A DNA stretch of 64,000 nucleotides from Dethiothermospora halolimnae (GTDB lineage Bacteria > Bacillota > Clostridia > Tissierellales > VENL01): positions 19,874 through 83,873 of the forward strand of contig NZ_JBAKFX010000011.1 of assembly GCF_037577855.1 (NCBI RefSeq), given 5' to 3'. Under the pieces are notes generated by a model, which saw nothing but the letters and a program-made list of their open reading frames with translations, did no database searches and was not told the DNA's origin. Positions within the stretch are counted from its first letter, which is position 1; every line of letters begins with the position of its first letter. Below are positions 36,041 to 44,651 of this stretch, piece after piece. The translations under genes were made by a program, and so were the position numbers.

Positions 36041-36918
36041 TATAGAAGGTTTCTCAAAATAGGCTTCTTCCCCCTCCAGCTAAAAGCTCTATTACCGTAT
36101 TCCCTTTTAAATCCCCTATTTGACATTTTAGAAATCTCTTCATAATCTAAATTAAATATAAGATCTTTCTTAAAATCTCCTATTATGGTTTTTTCTACAT
36201 TTTTATTGTGGGGACATACGTCTTGACATACATCACATCCAAAAACTAAATCTGTCTTTTTAATAATTTGTTCCTCATCATTAGGTAACTCTCCCTTTTT
36301 CTGGGTTAAATATGACTTACACTTTTTAGGATCAATATTAAAATCCCCAAGTATGATTTGTCCAGGACAAGCTTTTACACATCTATAACATTGAACACAG
36401 GTTTTATCTAAGGGTTTATCATATTCAAAGGGATAGTTATTTAATATGTAGCCTATGAAAACATAGGAGCCATATTTTTCAGTAATAATATGACTATTTA
36501 TACCAAAAAAACCTAATCCAGCTTGATAGGCTAGGTATCTGTCAACCAAAGGTCCAGTATCTACAAAGGACATATATTCAAATCCATCTATTTCTTTTTC
36601 AAGTTCTTCCCCTATTTTATTAAGTTTATTTTTTACTATTATATGATAATCAATAGAATGGGTATATTTTGATAAATTTGATTTTTCCATGTTATCTGTT
36701 AAATATGGAAATAAACAAACTATAATGGATTTTACATTTTCCATAGTTAATTTTGGGTCTACTTTTTTATCCATATCACTTCCATCAAAGGGTGTATAAT
36801 ATCCCTCTTTATTTCTCATTTCTAATATTTCTTTTAATTCCAAATATGGACCTATATTAGATATTCCCATATATTCTATATTTAAATTTTTGCATATATC
36901 ATTTAATTTTGATTTCAT
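36022..36918 (-). CDS. queG: Epoxyqueuosine reductase QueG-like [4Fe-4S] protein
   Basis: 298 residues; the last step of queuosine formation in tRNA reduces the epoxide using cobalamin and two 4Fe-4S clusters. The family pieces are present: DTGPLVDRYLAYQAGLGFFG, ferredoxin motifs CVQCYRCVKACP and CDVCQDVCPHN. It is shorter than E. coli QueG because it lacks the C-terminal HEAT-like part, common in Clostridia. The C-terminal LENRE is encoded by the type A repeat arm. GGAG site before the ATG. Confidence 0.82.
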   Translation of the reverse strand: MKSKLNDICKNLNIEYMGISNIGPYLELKEILEMRNKEGYYTPFDGSDMDKKVDPKLTMENVKSIIVCLFPYLTDNMEKSNLSKYTHSIDYHIIVKNKLNKIGEELEKEIDGFEYMSFVDTGPLVDRYLAYQAGLGFFGINSHIITEKYGSYVFIGYILNNYPFEYDKPLDKTCVQCYRCVKACPGQIILGDFNIDPKKCKSYLTQKKGELPNDEEQIIKKTDLVFGCDVCQDVCPHNKNVEKTIIGDFKKDLIFNLDYEEISKMSNRGFKREYGNRAFSWRGKKPILRNLLYLENRE

Positions 36919-37070
36919 AAATCTACTCCAATCTAAGTGATATTTTAAAATCTATTATTATTTTTACCTACTGTATCTATATCTATTTACTATTTTACCT
37001 CTCTTTCCATAAATAAGAACAAGGACTTCATGTATTACTATGATAAAATGTATTTAATAGGAGGTGTATT

Positions 37071-37673
37071 ATGAATATTTTCACTATATCTATTATAACC
37101 TTAGTAACAATAATATCAATATCTATTATCTACTACAAGTTAACATGGAAGGTAAGAGCATTTGATAGGAATTTCCATATAGATTATCAACAAATCTATA
37201 GTGTGGGGTATATATATCAAATTAAACTTTTAGGCAATATTACCCCAATAAGTGATAATGGTAGAAAAATTTTTGATACATATAGTAGTAATTTCAATAT
37301 ATCATTTTCCAATACTACCATTTCCGGAAATGTTTATGGGGATAGAGTTAATATAAATATGATTAGAAAAAAGGATAAAAAAACAGCATTAAGACTTTTG
37401 AAAAAGACCTTTATTAAGGAATTAAGATTAACTATTAGGGAAATCGAAACTGAATATAAAACTGAAAATAAACTAAAAGAAATGGCTAGCAAAGAAAAAA
37501 ATAAACTCACTAAAATGGCTTGTCAAGAATGTAGATATAAATACCAGTGTGGTATAGCATTTACTGAATGTAAATATGAGAAGGAAAAAATCAACTTCAA
37601 AATTGCTTTATTAGATGATAAAGACAAAAATAATGAGGAGCTAAAAATGAATAAAAGGGTTTTTAAGAAATAA
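37071..37673 (+). CDS. Membrane-anchored protein of unknown function with a cysteine cluster
   Basis: 200 residues: one N-terminal membrane segment (about 3-22), a beta-rich middle part (about 45-105), a charged helix (about 107-155) and a cysteine cluster CQECRYKYQCGIAFTEC (about 158-175) that could bind a metal or Fe-S centre. AGGAGGTG site before the ATG. I do not recognise the family. It stands between queG and the siroheme reductase gene, without tight linkage. Confidence 0.6.
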   Translation: MNIFTISIITLVTIISISIIYYKLTWKVRAFDRNFHIDYQQIYSVGYIYQIKLLGNITPISDNGRKIFDTYSSNFNISFSNTTISGNVYGDRVNINMIRKKDKKTALRLLKKTFIKELRLTIREIETEYKTENKLKEMASKEKNKLTKMACQECRYKYQCGIAFTECKYEKEKINFKIALLDDKDKNNEELKMNKRVFKK

Positions 37674-37698
37674 TTTCTTTATTTTAATAACAGAGTAA

Positions 37699-37873
37699 TA
37701 ACAAAGGCACCGTTGGTGCTTCTTTGTTTCTACAGAGTGCAAAGTCCAGAGAGCAGAGATTTTGGGGTTCTATAGTATATGTAAAGATATCCTTCAAATG
37801 GATTAGATGCTATTTATATCCAGTTGTATATAACAAACATTGATATGTAGAGGGGAATTCATTCCCCGGTATA
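37699..37873. repeat. P7 and P1 modules upstream of the siroheme reductase promoter
   Basis: P7: AACAAAGGCACCGTTGGTGC then TTCTTTGTT, followed by the conserved tail CAGAGTGCAAAGTCCAGAGA. P1, inverted: GAGGGGAATTCATTCCCCGG at about 37850-37870. The gap otherwise shows no gene. P7 also occurs near 8.35, 43.38 and 58.62 kb. Confidence 0.65.
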
Positions 37874-37891
37874 GTAATTATTTCTTTATTT

Positions 37892-37934
37892 TGTGACCTA
37901 TATCATAGTCTCCTTTAATCTTATACTTTATAAT
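37892..37934 (+). promoter_or_regulatory. Promoter with Crp/Fnr-type box at -41.5 (siroheme reductase)
   Basis: TATAAT at 37929-37934 places the start near 37941. The imperfect palindrome TGTGACCTATATCATA at 37892-37907 is centred at -41.5. The -35 region (TAGTCT) is poor, as expected for a class II activated promoter. Confidence 0.65.
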
Positions 37935-37967
37935 ATAGACAAATATAAGATTAAAGGAGGGTTTTTT

Positions 37968-38639
37968 ATGCACCCTAAATATTCTGTATTACAAAAGGTT
38001 CGAAATGGAAAGAAAACATACGGTGTAACTCCCCATATTCCCGGAGGATTTATTAAAGCCGATGATATGATAAAGATTGGAGAAATAGCTAAAAAATATA
38101 ACGGTTCATTAAAAATAACTTCAGGTCAGAGAATTGCAATACTGGGCCTTGAAGCTGACGATGTTCCAAAAGTCTGGGAAGAACTTGGTATGGAACCGGG
38201 GGTTAAATCCCACCTATCAGTTAAAAACGTAGAGATGTGTCCTGCCTCTTTCTGTAAAAGGGCAAAACAAAACTCTTTAAAACTAGGTATGAAAATAAAT
38301 GAAATATATCATGGTATGGAAATGCCAAATAGAACTAAAATAGCTGTGGCTGGTTGTAGAAATGCTTGTACAAGTGTTTATTCAAAGGACTTTGGAGTAA
38401 TAGGTGATCACGATGGATACATGATTACCGCTGGAGGTAGTGGAGGCTTTCATCCTAGGGTAGCCGATGTGGTGGCTAAAGATTTATCAGAAGAAAATGC
38501 CCTTACTATGCTAGATACAGTCATTAACTATTACAAAAATGAAGCTCAAGAAGGAGAAAAAATGAGTTTCTTTATCGATAGAATTGGTGTAGAGAAGTTA
38601 AGGAAAGATATTATGGAACTTTTTAAAAATATAATGTAA
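37968..38639 (+). CDS. Small siroheme / [4Fe-4S] sulfite-nitrite reductase-like protein
   Basis: 223 residues: a half-size relative of sulfite and nitrite reductases. The cluster ligands are CPASFCKRAKQ (CX5C) and CRNACTS (CX3C), the pattern that carries coupled siroheme and 4Fe-4S. An N-terminal ferrite-like substrate domain (GVTPHIPGGFIKADDM, GSLKITSGQRIAILGL) precedes it. Low-molecular-weight enzymes of this kind are known in anaerobes; the electron acceptor may be sulfite or nitrite. The ATG at 37968 follows AAAGGAGG. It shares its promoter type with asrABC and ric. Confidence 0.83.
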   Translation: MHPKYSVLQKVRNGKKTYGVTPHIPGGFIKADDMIKIGEIAKKYNGSLKITSGQRIAILGLEADDVPKVWEELGMEPGVKSHLSVKNVEMCPASFCKRAKQNSLKLGMKINEIYHGMEMPNRTKIAVAGCRNACTSVYSKDFGVIGDHDGYMITAGGSGGFHPRVADVVAKDLSEENALTMLDTVINYYKNEAQEGEKMSFFIDRIGVEKLRKDIMELFKNIM

Positions 38640-38644
38640 TATAT

Positions 38645-38692
38645 AAAAAGCATCATTGAAGCAAACTTGCTTTTACGATGCTTTTTATACTT
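38645..38692 (+). terminator. Terminator of the siroheme reductase gene
   Basis: AAAAAGCATC/GATGCTTTTT with an inner GAAGCAAACTTGCTTT stem and a T-rich tail, five bases after the stop. The rest of the 290-base gap to the next gene is AT-rich with no clear feature. Confidence 0.8.
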
Positions 38693-38930
38693 TTTCAATT
38701 TAATTCATTATATTACCTTTTAAATTTTTCAGTAAATACAATTCCAACTGAATTTTTAATTATAAGAAAATTATTGAAAACTGACCAATAAAATGATATT
38801 ATTTCTGTATTAATCTTGTACTTATATTATATTGCTAAAGATAAATAGGTCATTAAATTTAATTAGACTGATCAATAAAAACATAATTGTTATATATAGA
38901 TATATCATGTATTAAAGGGGATAATCCAAT

Positions 38931-39341
38931 GTGAAAAAATTTACTATAAAATTACTACTAAGCTTCATTATACTATTCTTATTATTTTATATTTATAAAA
39001 CAATTATATTTCATACTAATGCCATTGATAATATAGATATATCTACTAAAATTATACTTAGAGATATTAATAATACTCTACAGCAGTATAGTGACATCAA
39101 ATCTAGTGAGGAAATAAATATAATAAAGGATTTAGATGAAGACATGTTAGATATTGGCTACCTAGTTAAATCTATAGAAATTTTAAATAGAACTGCGGAA
39201 TTTGATAAAGATAATGAATATATAAATAAAATGAATTCCCTTGTTTCTTCTATATATAAGGCAAACAGTTTAGAGAAAAAAATAAAATTAATTGAAAATC
39301 TAAAAAATATTATTAGTAAATTAGAATCTAAACTCTTATGA
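38931..39341 (+). CDS. Small membrane-anchored protein of unknown function
   Basis: 136 residues: one hydrophobic N-terminal segment (about 7-27), then a helical, charged, extracytoplasmic tail with no cysteine. The GTG start is preceded by AAAGGGGAT at ten bases. No family is recognised and it may be lineage-specific. Confidence 0.5.
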   Translation: MKKFTIKLLLSFIILFLLFYIYKTIIFHTNAIDNIDISTKIILRDINNTLQQYSDIKSSEEINIIKDLDEDMLDIGYLVKSIEILNRTAEFDKDNEYINKMNSLVSSIYKANSLEKKIKLIENLKNIISKLESKLL

Positions 39342-39345
39342 CTAA

Positions 39346-39574
39346 CCAACCGGGCAGGGCATGCCCTGCCCCTACATAATTGTAGCTTGGAATTCATTCC
39401 AGGGTTTTCTTTTATTTAGAGAATAAATATGGTTATTTTACTCCCTACGGTCGTAAAATTTTATTATATAAGCTGGGGGATTACGAATCCCCCAGCAACA
39501 ACACACATAGACCAAAGTGACCTCTGGCCACTTTACACCTTATCTATTCTTTATTATCTATTCTTTATTCTTTG
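39346..39574. repeat. P2 + P1-like + type A composite element (copy 4)
   Basis: Order: GGGCAGGGCATGCCCTGCCC then CTACATAA (P2), TTGGAATTCATTCCAG (P1-like), left arm, P5 hairpin, P3 hairpin (GCTGGGGGATT/AATCCCCCAGC), P4 hairpin (CAAAGTGACC, degenerate), right arm. The same string of modules recurs near 43.44-43.68 kb. It lies between convergent genes and ends at the asrC stop. Confidence 0.8.
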
Positions 39575-39577
39575 CAT

Positions 39578-40537
39578 TTAAAAATGTATATATTCAGAAA
39601 CTACTGCCTTTTCATTAAGCTCTACATCTTTAAGTGCATACTCCTTAAAAACCTGATACCCAGTTCTATCCACTATATATCCCACATGTTCCTTCGGTAA
39701 TGACCTATCTATAAACTCATCTATATAATCATAGGTATTGGTAATAACTTTTATTATAGTTTCCTCTGTTACCCACTGTAAAAATGGTTTTGCAATCCTT
39801 GGATCTCTTTTTCCTGTACGTCCCATTATAACTACTTTATAATACTTTTTAGGATTTCTAGTAAATGCTGCCATGGGACATTTTAATATACATTCCCCAC
39901 ATCCAATACATCTCTTTTCATCCCTTATAACTTTACCATTTTTCATTGATAATGCTTCAGTAACTCTTCTCTTACAGTTTTTAACACAGGCTTCACATCC
40001 TATGCATCTATCCATGTGATATTCTGGCTCCACCATTCCTATAATACCGAAATCTTGCATATGGGCCTTTATACAATCATTGGGACATCCCGTTAATGCT
40101 ATTTTCACATGATAGTCATTGGGAAATATAGCTTTTTCAATTTTTCTAGCAAATTCCGTTGTATTATAATTTGCAAATTTACATACCTTATTCCCTATAC
40201 AGGCAGAAACATTTCTGGTTCCCGCAGCTGGATACCCCTCTTCGGGTTTTTCTATCCTTACTCCGTAGTCTAATTCTAAACCTTCTATTATAGTTTTCAC
40301 TTCTTTATTAACTTCATCTATTTTATCAAAGGGTATTCCTGTAACTTCAAAGCCTTGTCTAGTGGTAATATGAACATTACCGTCTCCATATTTTTCTGCA
40401 ATATTTTGTACAACTCCTAGATATTTTGCATTTATCTCTCCACCAGGAACTCTAATACGTAAAGCTGTTTTATTTCTATGTTTAGTTATTCTATATGCAT
40501 TTTTTTTAATAGATTTTACATTTAAATCCATAGACAT
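39578..40537 (-). CDS. asrC: Anaerobic sulfite reductase subunit C
   Basis: Siroheme-containing catalytic subunit of the AsrABC enzyme that reduces sulfite to sulfide. 319 residues. Siroheme-cluster cysteines: CIGNKVCKFANYNT (CX5C) and TGCPNDCIKAH (CX3C). Two ferredoxin motifs follow: CIGCEACVKNCKR and CIGCGECILKCP. The ATG at 40537 is chosen over one at 40552 because GGGAGGTAAAATT precedes it. It lies 14 bases after asrB. Confidence 0.95.
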   Translation of the reverse strand: MSMDLNVKSIKKNAYRITKHRNKTALRIRVPGGEINAKYLGVVQNIAEKYGDGNVHITTRQGFEVTGIPFDKIDEVNKEVKTIIEGLELDYGVRIEKPEEGYPAAGTRNVSACIGNKVCKFANYNTTEFARKIEKAIFPNDYHVKIALTGCPNDCIKAHMQDFGIIGMVEPEYHMDRCIGCEACVKNCKRRVTEALSMKNGKVIRDEKRCIGCGECILKCPMAAFTRNPKKYYKVVIMGRTGKRDPRIAKPFLQWVTEETIIKVITNTYDYIDEFIDRSLPKEHVGYIVDRTGYQVFKEYALKDVELNEKAVVSEYIHF

Positions 40538-40551
40538 AATTTTACCTCCCA

Positions 40552-41343
40552 TTAATCAATTAATGTTTCTGCTTTAACATAGTTAAATACCGGTCCCTCT
40601 AAACAGACATAGGTTTCATCTATTTTACAATGACCACATTTTCCAATTGCACAGGACATCTTTCTTTCAAAGGAAACCCATATCTTATCCTTGGGAACTC
40701 CCCTCTTTAAAAACTCAAGGACAGTAAACTTCATCATAATAGGAGGTCCCACTACTACTACCTCAACATCGGCCATATTTCCTATATTTATATTATCTAC
40801 ATACTTAGTTATAAGTCCTGTATTTCCATTCCATGTTTCATTACCATTATCAACGGTTAAAATGGTATTAAACTTTTTATCCCATAAATTTATTTCATCA
40901 CCAAATAGGATATCTTTTGGGGATTTAAATCCCATTAGTATGTCAAATCTATTTATATCCTTTTCATTGTTATAAAAATGGTTTATTATACTTTTTACTG
41001 GAGCAAGCCCCGTTCCCCCTGCAGCTATTATCAGATGTTTCCCTTTATATTTTTCTAAAGGAAATCCTTTTCCATAGGGACCTCTTAAGAATAAATGGTC
41101 TCCAGGTTTTAATTCATATATTTTATTTGTAACCTTACCTACCTTCCTTATGGTCATTTCTATATATCCATCTCCAAAGTCACTTATGGATATGGGAACT
41201 TCGCCAACTCTGGGAATAGATACTTGAACAAACTGTCCATTTTCCGGCTTTATATCCCATTCTACCTTATATGTTATATCTATATCAGTTTGGGCATTAA
41301 CATCAATAATTTTCTTTTTTTGAGGAATATATGGATTATTCAT
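40552..41343 (-). CDS. asrB: Anaerobic sulfite reductase subunit B
   Basis: FAD/NAD(P)H-binding electron-entry subunit, 263 residues. It has the flavin motif RGPYGKGFP, the pyridine nucleotide part IIAAGGTGLAPVKSII and a C-terminal [2Fe-2S] site around SCAIGKCGHCKI and VCLEGPVF. The start overlaps the end of asrA by 8 bases. Confidence 0.95.
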   Translation of the reverse strand: MNNPYIPQKKKIIDVNAQTDIDITYKVEWDIKPENGQFVQVSIPRVGEVPISISDFGDGYIEMTIRKVGKVTNKIYELKPGDHLFLRGPYGKGFPLEKYKGKHLIIAAGGTGLAPVKSIINHFYNNEKDINRFDILMGFKSPKDILFGDEINLWDKKFNTILTVDNGNETWNGNTGLITKYVDNINIGNMADVEVVVVGPPIMMKFTVLEFLKRGVPKDKIWVSFERKMSCAIGKCGHCKIDETYVCLEGPVFNYVKAETLID

Positions 41344-42358
41344 TGGCTTTCTCCTCCTTTAAAACATCATTTACTTTGTTTATACAATTTGAAAATGATA
41401 TATATTGGGGACAATTATCATCACATCTCCCACATCCAACACACATATGCTCATCAAACCTTTTATTATAATCATATATCTTATGCATAGTCTTAAATCT
41501 CATCCTTGAGCCATAGTCTTTACGGAAACCATGTCCCCCTGCCATATCAGTAAATTTATCTATATGACATCCTGCCCAAACCCTTCTTCGCTCTCCAGCT
41601 TTGGGATTTTCATCATAGGTTATATCATAGGTTGTAAAACAACTACAGGTTATACAGCTGGTATTACACTTTCCACAGGCTATACATCTTTTAGAATACT
41701 CTTTCCATATATCATGATCAAAAATATCCATTGAAATTTTATCACTATCAGGTATATTAACCTGCACTTTATTTTCTTTAACATATTCTGGTACAAACTC
41801 TACTGTAGTTCCTAAATCTTTTAATAAATCCTCAAATTCTTTATCTTTAACATCACAATAGATTTCCTCTCCAGTAAATCTAACAGCCACATTATAATTA
41901 TCTGTATAATTCGAATCCATAGAAACACAAAAACAATTTTCAAAACTATCCTTACATTCAATCATAAAAAACTTAACTTTTTCCCTTAATCTCTTATAGT
42001 AAACATCTTCCTGTCCACCATTTTTTAAAAATATAGTATCTAATCTCCTTATCCCATTTATGTCACAGGGTCTTAAAAATACAATAATCTTTTTCTCATC
42101 AACCATTGATTCCCTAAATTCATTTTCCGTAAAGTAAAATAGGGTCTGAGTTATTGGATATATAACTTCCTTTGGGGAAAACTCAGACTTTTTATCCCAT
42201 ACTATTTCTTCTACACTACCTATTTCTCCATATCTAATTAAGTCTGTATCTGAAAACTTTCCTCTATTTTCAAAGACTTTTGGAGCATATATTTTATACT
42301 CAGACTTTAATTCCCTTAGTAGATTGTTAAAACTTTCACTTTTAAGTTTATAACCCAT
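41336..42358 (-). CDS. asrA: Anaerobic sulfite reductase subunit A
   Basis: Iron-sulfur electron transfer subunit, 340 residues, with CIACGKCNTSCITCSCF and CVGCGRCDDNCPQYI, two 4Fe-4S sites. An N-terminal domain (about 1-200) carries the pattern FLRPCDINGIRRLD seen in AsrA and hydrogenase beta-type subunits. AGGGAGG site before the ATG. First gene of asrABC. The promoter upstream carries a Crp/Fnr-type box. Confidence 0.95.
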   Translation of the reverse strand: MGYKLKSESFNNLLRELKSEYKIYAPKVFENRGKFSDTDLIRYGEIGSVEEIVWDKKSEFSPKEVIYPITQTLFYFTENEFRESMVDEKKIIVFLRPCDINGIRRLDTIFLKNGGQEDVYYKRLREKVKFFMIECKDSFENCFCVSMDSNYTDNYNVAVRFTGEEIYCDVKDKEFEDLLKDLGTTVEFVPEYVKENKVQVNIPDSDKISMDIFDHDIWKEYSKRCIACGKCNTSCITCSCFTTYDITYDENPKAGERRRVWAGCHIDKFTDMAGGHGFRKDYGSRMRFKTMHKIYDYNKRFDEHMCVGCGRCDDNCPQYISFSNCINKVNDVLKEEKANE

Positions 42359-42388
42359 AGATATGCCTCCCTAATTTTTTATGTATCC

Positions 42389-42431
42389 ATTTTAACAATA
42401 AAATAAGGCTATGTATGTGAACCAAATCACA
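42389..42431 (-). promoter_or_regulatory. asrABC promoter with perfect TGTGA-N6-TCACA box at -41.5
   Basis: The minus-strand -10 is TAAAAT (42389-42394), giving a start near 42382. TGTGAACCAAATCACA at 42416-42431 is a perfect inverted repeat centred at -41.5. The -35 region is weak. HcpR and Crp-like regulators in anaerobes recognise this motif type; the actual protein is not encoded here. Confidence 0.7.
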
Positions 42432-42450
42432 ATTCAGAGTGGATATATAT

Positions 42451-42492
42451 GGCAATGGAGAAGGGACCCTATAGGGTCCCTTCTCCATTGCC
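42451..42492. terminator. Perfect 42-bp palindrome downstream of ric
   Basis: Arms GGCAATGGAGAAGGGACCC and exact complement with loop TATA. It lies 39 bases after the ric stop and upstream of the asr promoter, so it probably ends ric transcripts; T-runs are not obvious. Confidence 0.65.
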
Positions 42493-42530
42493 AATTACAA
42501 ATTTTAAATTTCAAATATATAACATATCCT

Positions 42531-43238
42531 TTACTTTCCTTCAAATCTAACAAATAAAATATTATTTTCTAAGTGTATATGTCTAAATAGATCACTTTCT
42601 AACTCTTCTAATTTTTCATATGTTAAAGAAAAACTTCTACATCCACTAGGGGGTACTGTATAGTTATCAGTGATTTTTCTTAACTCTTTCAATATATCCC
42701 CTGCATTATCATGTTCATTTTCAGTCTCTTCCATAACCTTAATACCCTTTGCCCTTAATTCTTCAGATGGATTTTCTTCATATTCTTTTATTATGGGAAA
42801 TAGTATCTCTTCTTCTTTAATAAGATGTTGCTCTAACTCTCCTTTTAATTGATTAAATAATTTGTGGACTCTAGTTAATACATCTCCATGATCAATACCA
42901 TGTACCCTTAATATCTTTGTTACAAGCTCTGATATAATTGGGAGCTCTTTTTGTAAATAACTATGATGGGTATTTACAATATGATCTATTAAATCTGAAA
43001 ATGAAGCCTTATTCCAATCTGTATTCTTAGTAATTATATTTTTCATTTCTTCATATTCATTTTCTAATTCAGCTAATAACTTATTTTCATCTATATTATG
43101 TTTATCTATTGCGTCTTTTAGTGGTCTATCTCCTCCACAGCAAAAGTCTATATTATATCTTTGAAAAACATCACTGGCCTTTGGAAATCTTGCTACTATA
43201 TCACCTATCTTTTCTGAACTACTAAACATCTTTTTCAT
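42531..43238 (-). CDS. ric: Iron-sulfur cluster repair protein RIC (ScdA/YtfE family)
   Basis: A diiron protein that restores Fe-S clusters damaged by nitric oxide or oxidants. 235 residues: N-terminal ScdA_N domain with FCCGGDRPL (about 32-38), then a hemerythrin-like domain with the histidine/glutamate ligands (DHIVNTHHSY, EQHLIKEEEILFP, ENEHDNAGDIL, RHIHLENNILF). AGGAGGGATT precedes the ATG. It lies upstream of asrABC on the same strand but with its own promoter. Confidence 0.93.
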   Translation of the reverse strand: MKKMFSSSEKIGDIVARFPKASDVFQRYNIDFCCGGDRPLKDAIDKHNIDENKLLAELENEYEEMKNIITKNTDWNKASFSDLIDHIVNTHHSYLQKELPIISELVTKILRVHGIDHGDVLTRVHKLFNQLKGELEQHLIKEEEILFPIIKEYEENPSEELRAKGIKVMEETENEHDNAGDILKELRKITDNYTVPPSGCRSFSLTYEKLEELESDLFRHIHLENNILFVRFEGK

Positions 43239-43302
43239 TACAATCCCTCCTGTTTTTTTATTAATATATTTAAAAATTTTTTATTAATCATCTGTTAACT
43301 AC

Positions 43303-43366
43303 ATTATAAGGAGGATCTAGCTTATTTGCATTGATTACAATCAAGATATAATTTGATTATAATCAA
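43303..43366 (-). promoter_or_regulatory. ric promoter with two tandem FNR-type boxes
   Basis: Minus-strand TATAAT (43303-43308) gives a start near 43296. TTGATTACAATCAA (43331-43344) is centred at -41.5 and TTGATTATAATCAA (43353-43366) at -63.5, both perfect TTGAT-N4-ATCAA palindromes 22 bases apart. The -35 hexamer (ATGCAA) is weak. Confidence 0.75.
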
Positions 43367-43370
43367 AAAA

Positions 43371-43681
43371 CAAAGGCGCCTTTGGCAATCCTTTGTTTAT
43401 GCAGAGTGCAAAGAGCAAAGTTCAGGGATAAAAAAAGCGGACAGGGCATGCCCTGTCCCTACATAATCCCAGCTTGGAATTCATTCCAAGATTTCCTCTT
43501 ATTTAGATAATAGAGAATAAAGAATAAAGAATAGATATGGTTATTTTACTCCCTACGGTCGTAAAATTTTATTATATAAGCTGGGGGATTACGAATCCAC
43601 CAGCAACAACACACATAAAACAAAGTGGCCTCTAGCCACTTTGCACCTTATTTATTCTTTATTCTCTATTCTTTATTCTTT
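43371..43681. repeat. P7, P2, P1-like and type A composite element (copy 5)
   Basis: P7 lies at 43371-43425 (AACAAAGGCGCCTTTGG-type). Then come GGACAGGGCATGCCCTGTCC with CTACATAA, TTGGAATTCATTCCAAG, and a full type A element (arms, P5, P3 with one changed base, P4). It fills the gap between ric and the cation efflux gene, whose stop codon lies in the right arm. Confidence 0.8.
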
Positions 43682-44569
43682 AGTATAACCGTCTTTCTCT
43701 TCATCAAACTCTGCCGGTTCCATATGTATAATAACCTCGCCTATGCCGTCTATTTTACTCTTTAACATATCTTCTATACTATGGGCTAATAAATGGGAAT
43801 ATTCCAATGTAAATTCCTTATCTATCCCCACATGTAAATCAATCATAACATGATCCTCTTTTCCCCTAGTCCTTATTTTATGGCAATAGATAACTTCTGG
43901 TATTCTCATAACCCTTTCATATATTTCATCGGTATTCATTACATTGGCATCGGACAAGACATTTATTCCTGGTATAAGTATTTCTAAGCCTGCCTTAATA
44001 ATTAAAATAGCTATAATAACTGCTATTATTGTATCCACAATTATAAGTCCTAACTGTATAAATATTAAACTGGCTATTACCGATACTGAAACATATATAT
44101 CACTTTTAGTATGTTTTGAGTCAGATATTAGTATACTGCTTTTTAACTCTCTACCCCTTTTAGACTCATATGTAGTTACAAATATATTAACCACTATAGT
44201 TACTATCATAACCACAAAACTAAATATATCAATATTAGGTGTAACGGGATTTTTAAATCTGTCGTAGGCATTACTTAATATTTCAAAGGAAATAAAGAAT
44301 AATAACATACTAATAATGATAGTAGCTAAGGTTTCAAATTTATGATGTCCATAGGGGTGACTTTTATCTGCAGGTTTTGATGCTATCCATATTCCTATTA
44401 TTCCTATCACATTAGATGCACCATCTGAGAAAGAGTGATATCCATCGGCAATCATACTTGATGTATTAGTCATATAACCGTATATAAGTTTGGCTAGGGC
44501 AACGGCAATATTAAGGACTAATATTGCTGCTAATACATTCCGTACCTTCTTATATGTATAATTCTCCAT
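43673..44569 (-). CDS. Cation diffusion facilitator (CDF) metal efflux protein
   Basis: 298 residues with six membrane segments (about 12-205) and a cytoplasmic C-terminal domain. The metal site motifs are visible: ADGYHSFSDGASN in TM2 and an acidic TM5 (SDSKHTKSD), plus SHPYGHHKFET typical of the FieF/MamM-like group. It exports divalent metals (Zn, Fe or Mn) by proton exchange. GGAGAATAAT precedes the ATG. It stands alone. Confidence 0.92.
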   Translation of the reverse strand: MENYTYKKVRNVLAAILVLNIAVALAKLIYGYMTNTSSMIADGYHSFSDGASNVIGIIGIWIASKPADKSHPYGHHKFETLATIIISMLLFFISFEILSNAYDRFKNPVTPNIDIFSFVVMIVTIVVNIFVTTYESKRGRELKSSILISDSKHTKSDIYVSVSVIASLIFIQLGLIIVDTIIAVIIAILIIKAGLEILIPGINVLSDANVMNTDEIYERVMRIPEVIYCHKIRTRGKEDHVMIDLHVGIDKEFTLEYSHLLAHSIEDMLKSKIDGIGEVIIHMEPAEFDEEKDGYTKE

Positions 44570-44651
44570 TATTATTCTCCTTTACTGTTATTTTTTCTTT
44601 ATTATAACATCAAGGTTATGATACCCAAATTGTTTGTTTTATAACAACTTT

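Noticed and set aside
38700..38930. Fnr-like box before the 136-residue protein gene
   Set aside because: Only half-sites (TTGAAAACTGACCAA, CTGATCAAT) without a matching partner.
39158..39397. Open reading frame of 79 codons on the minus strand
   Set aside because: It starts inside the P2 palindrome and runs antisense to the small membrane protein gene.
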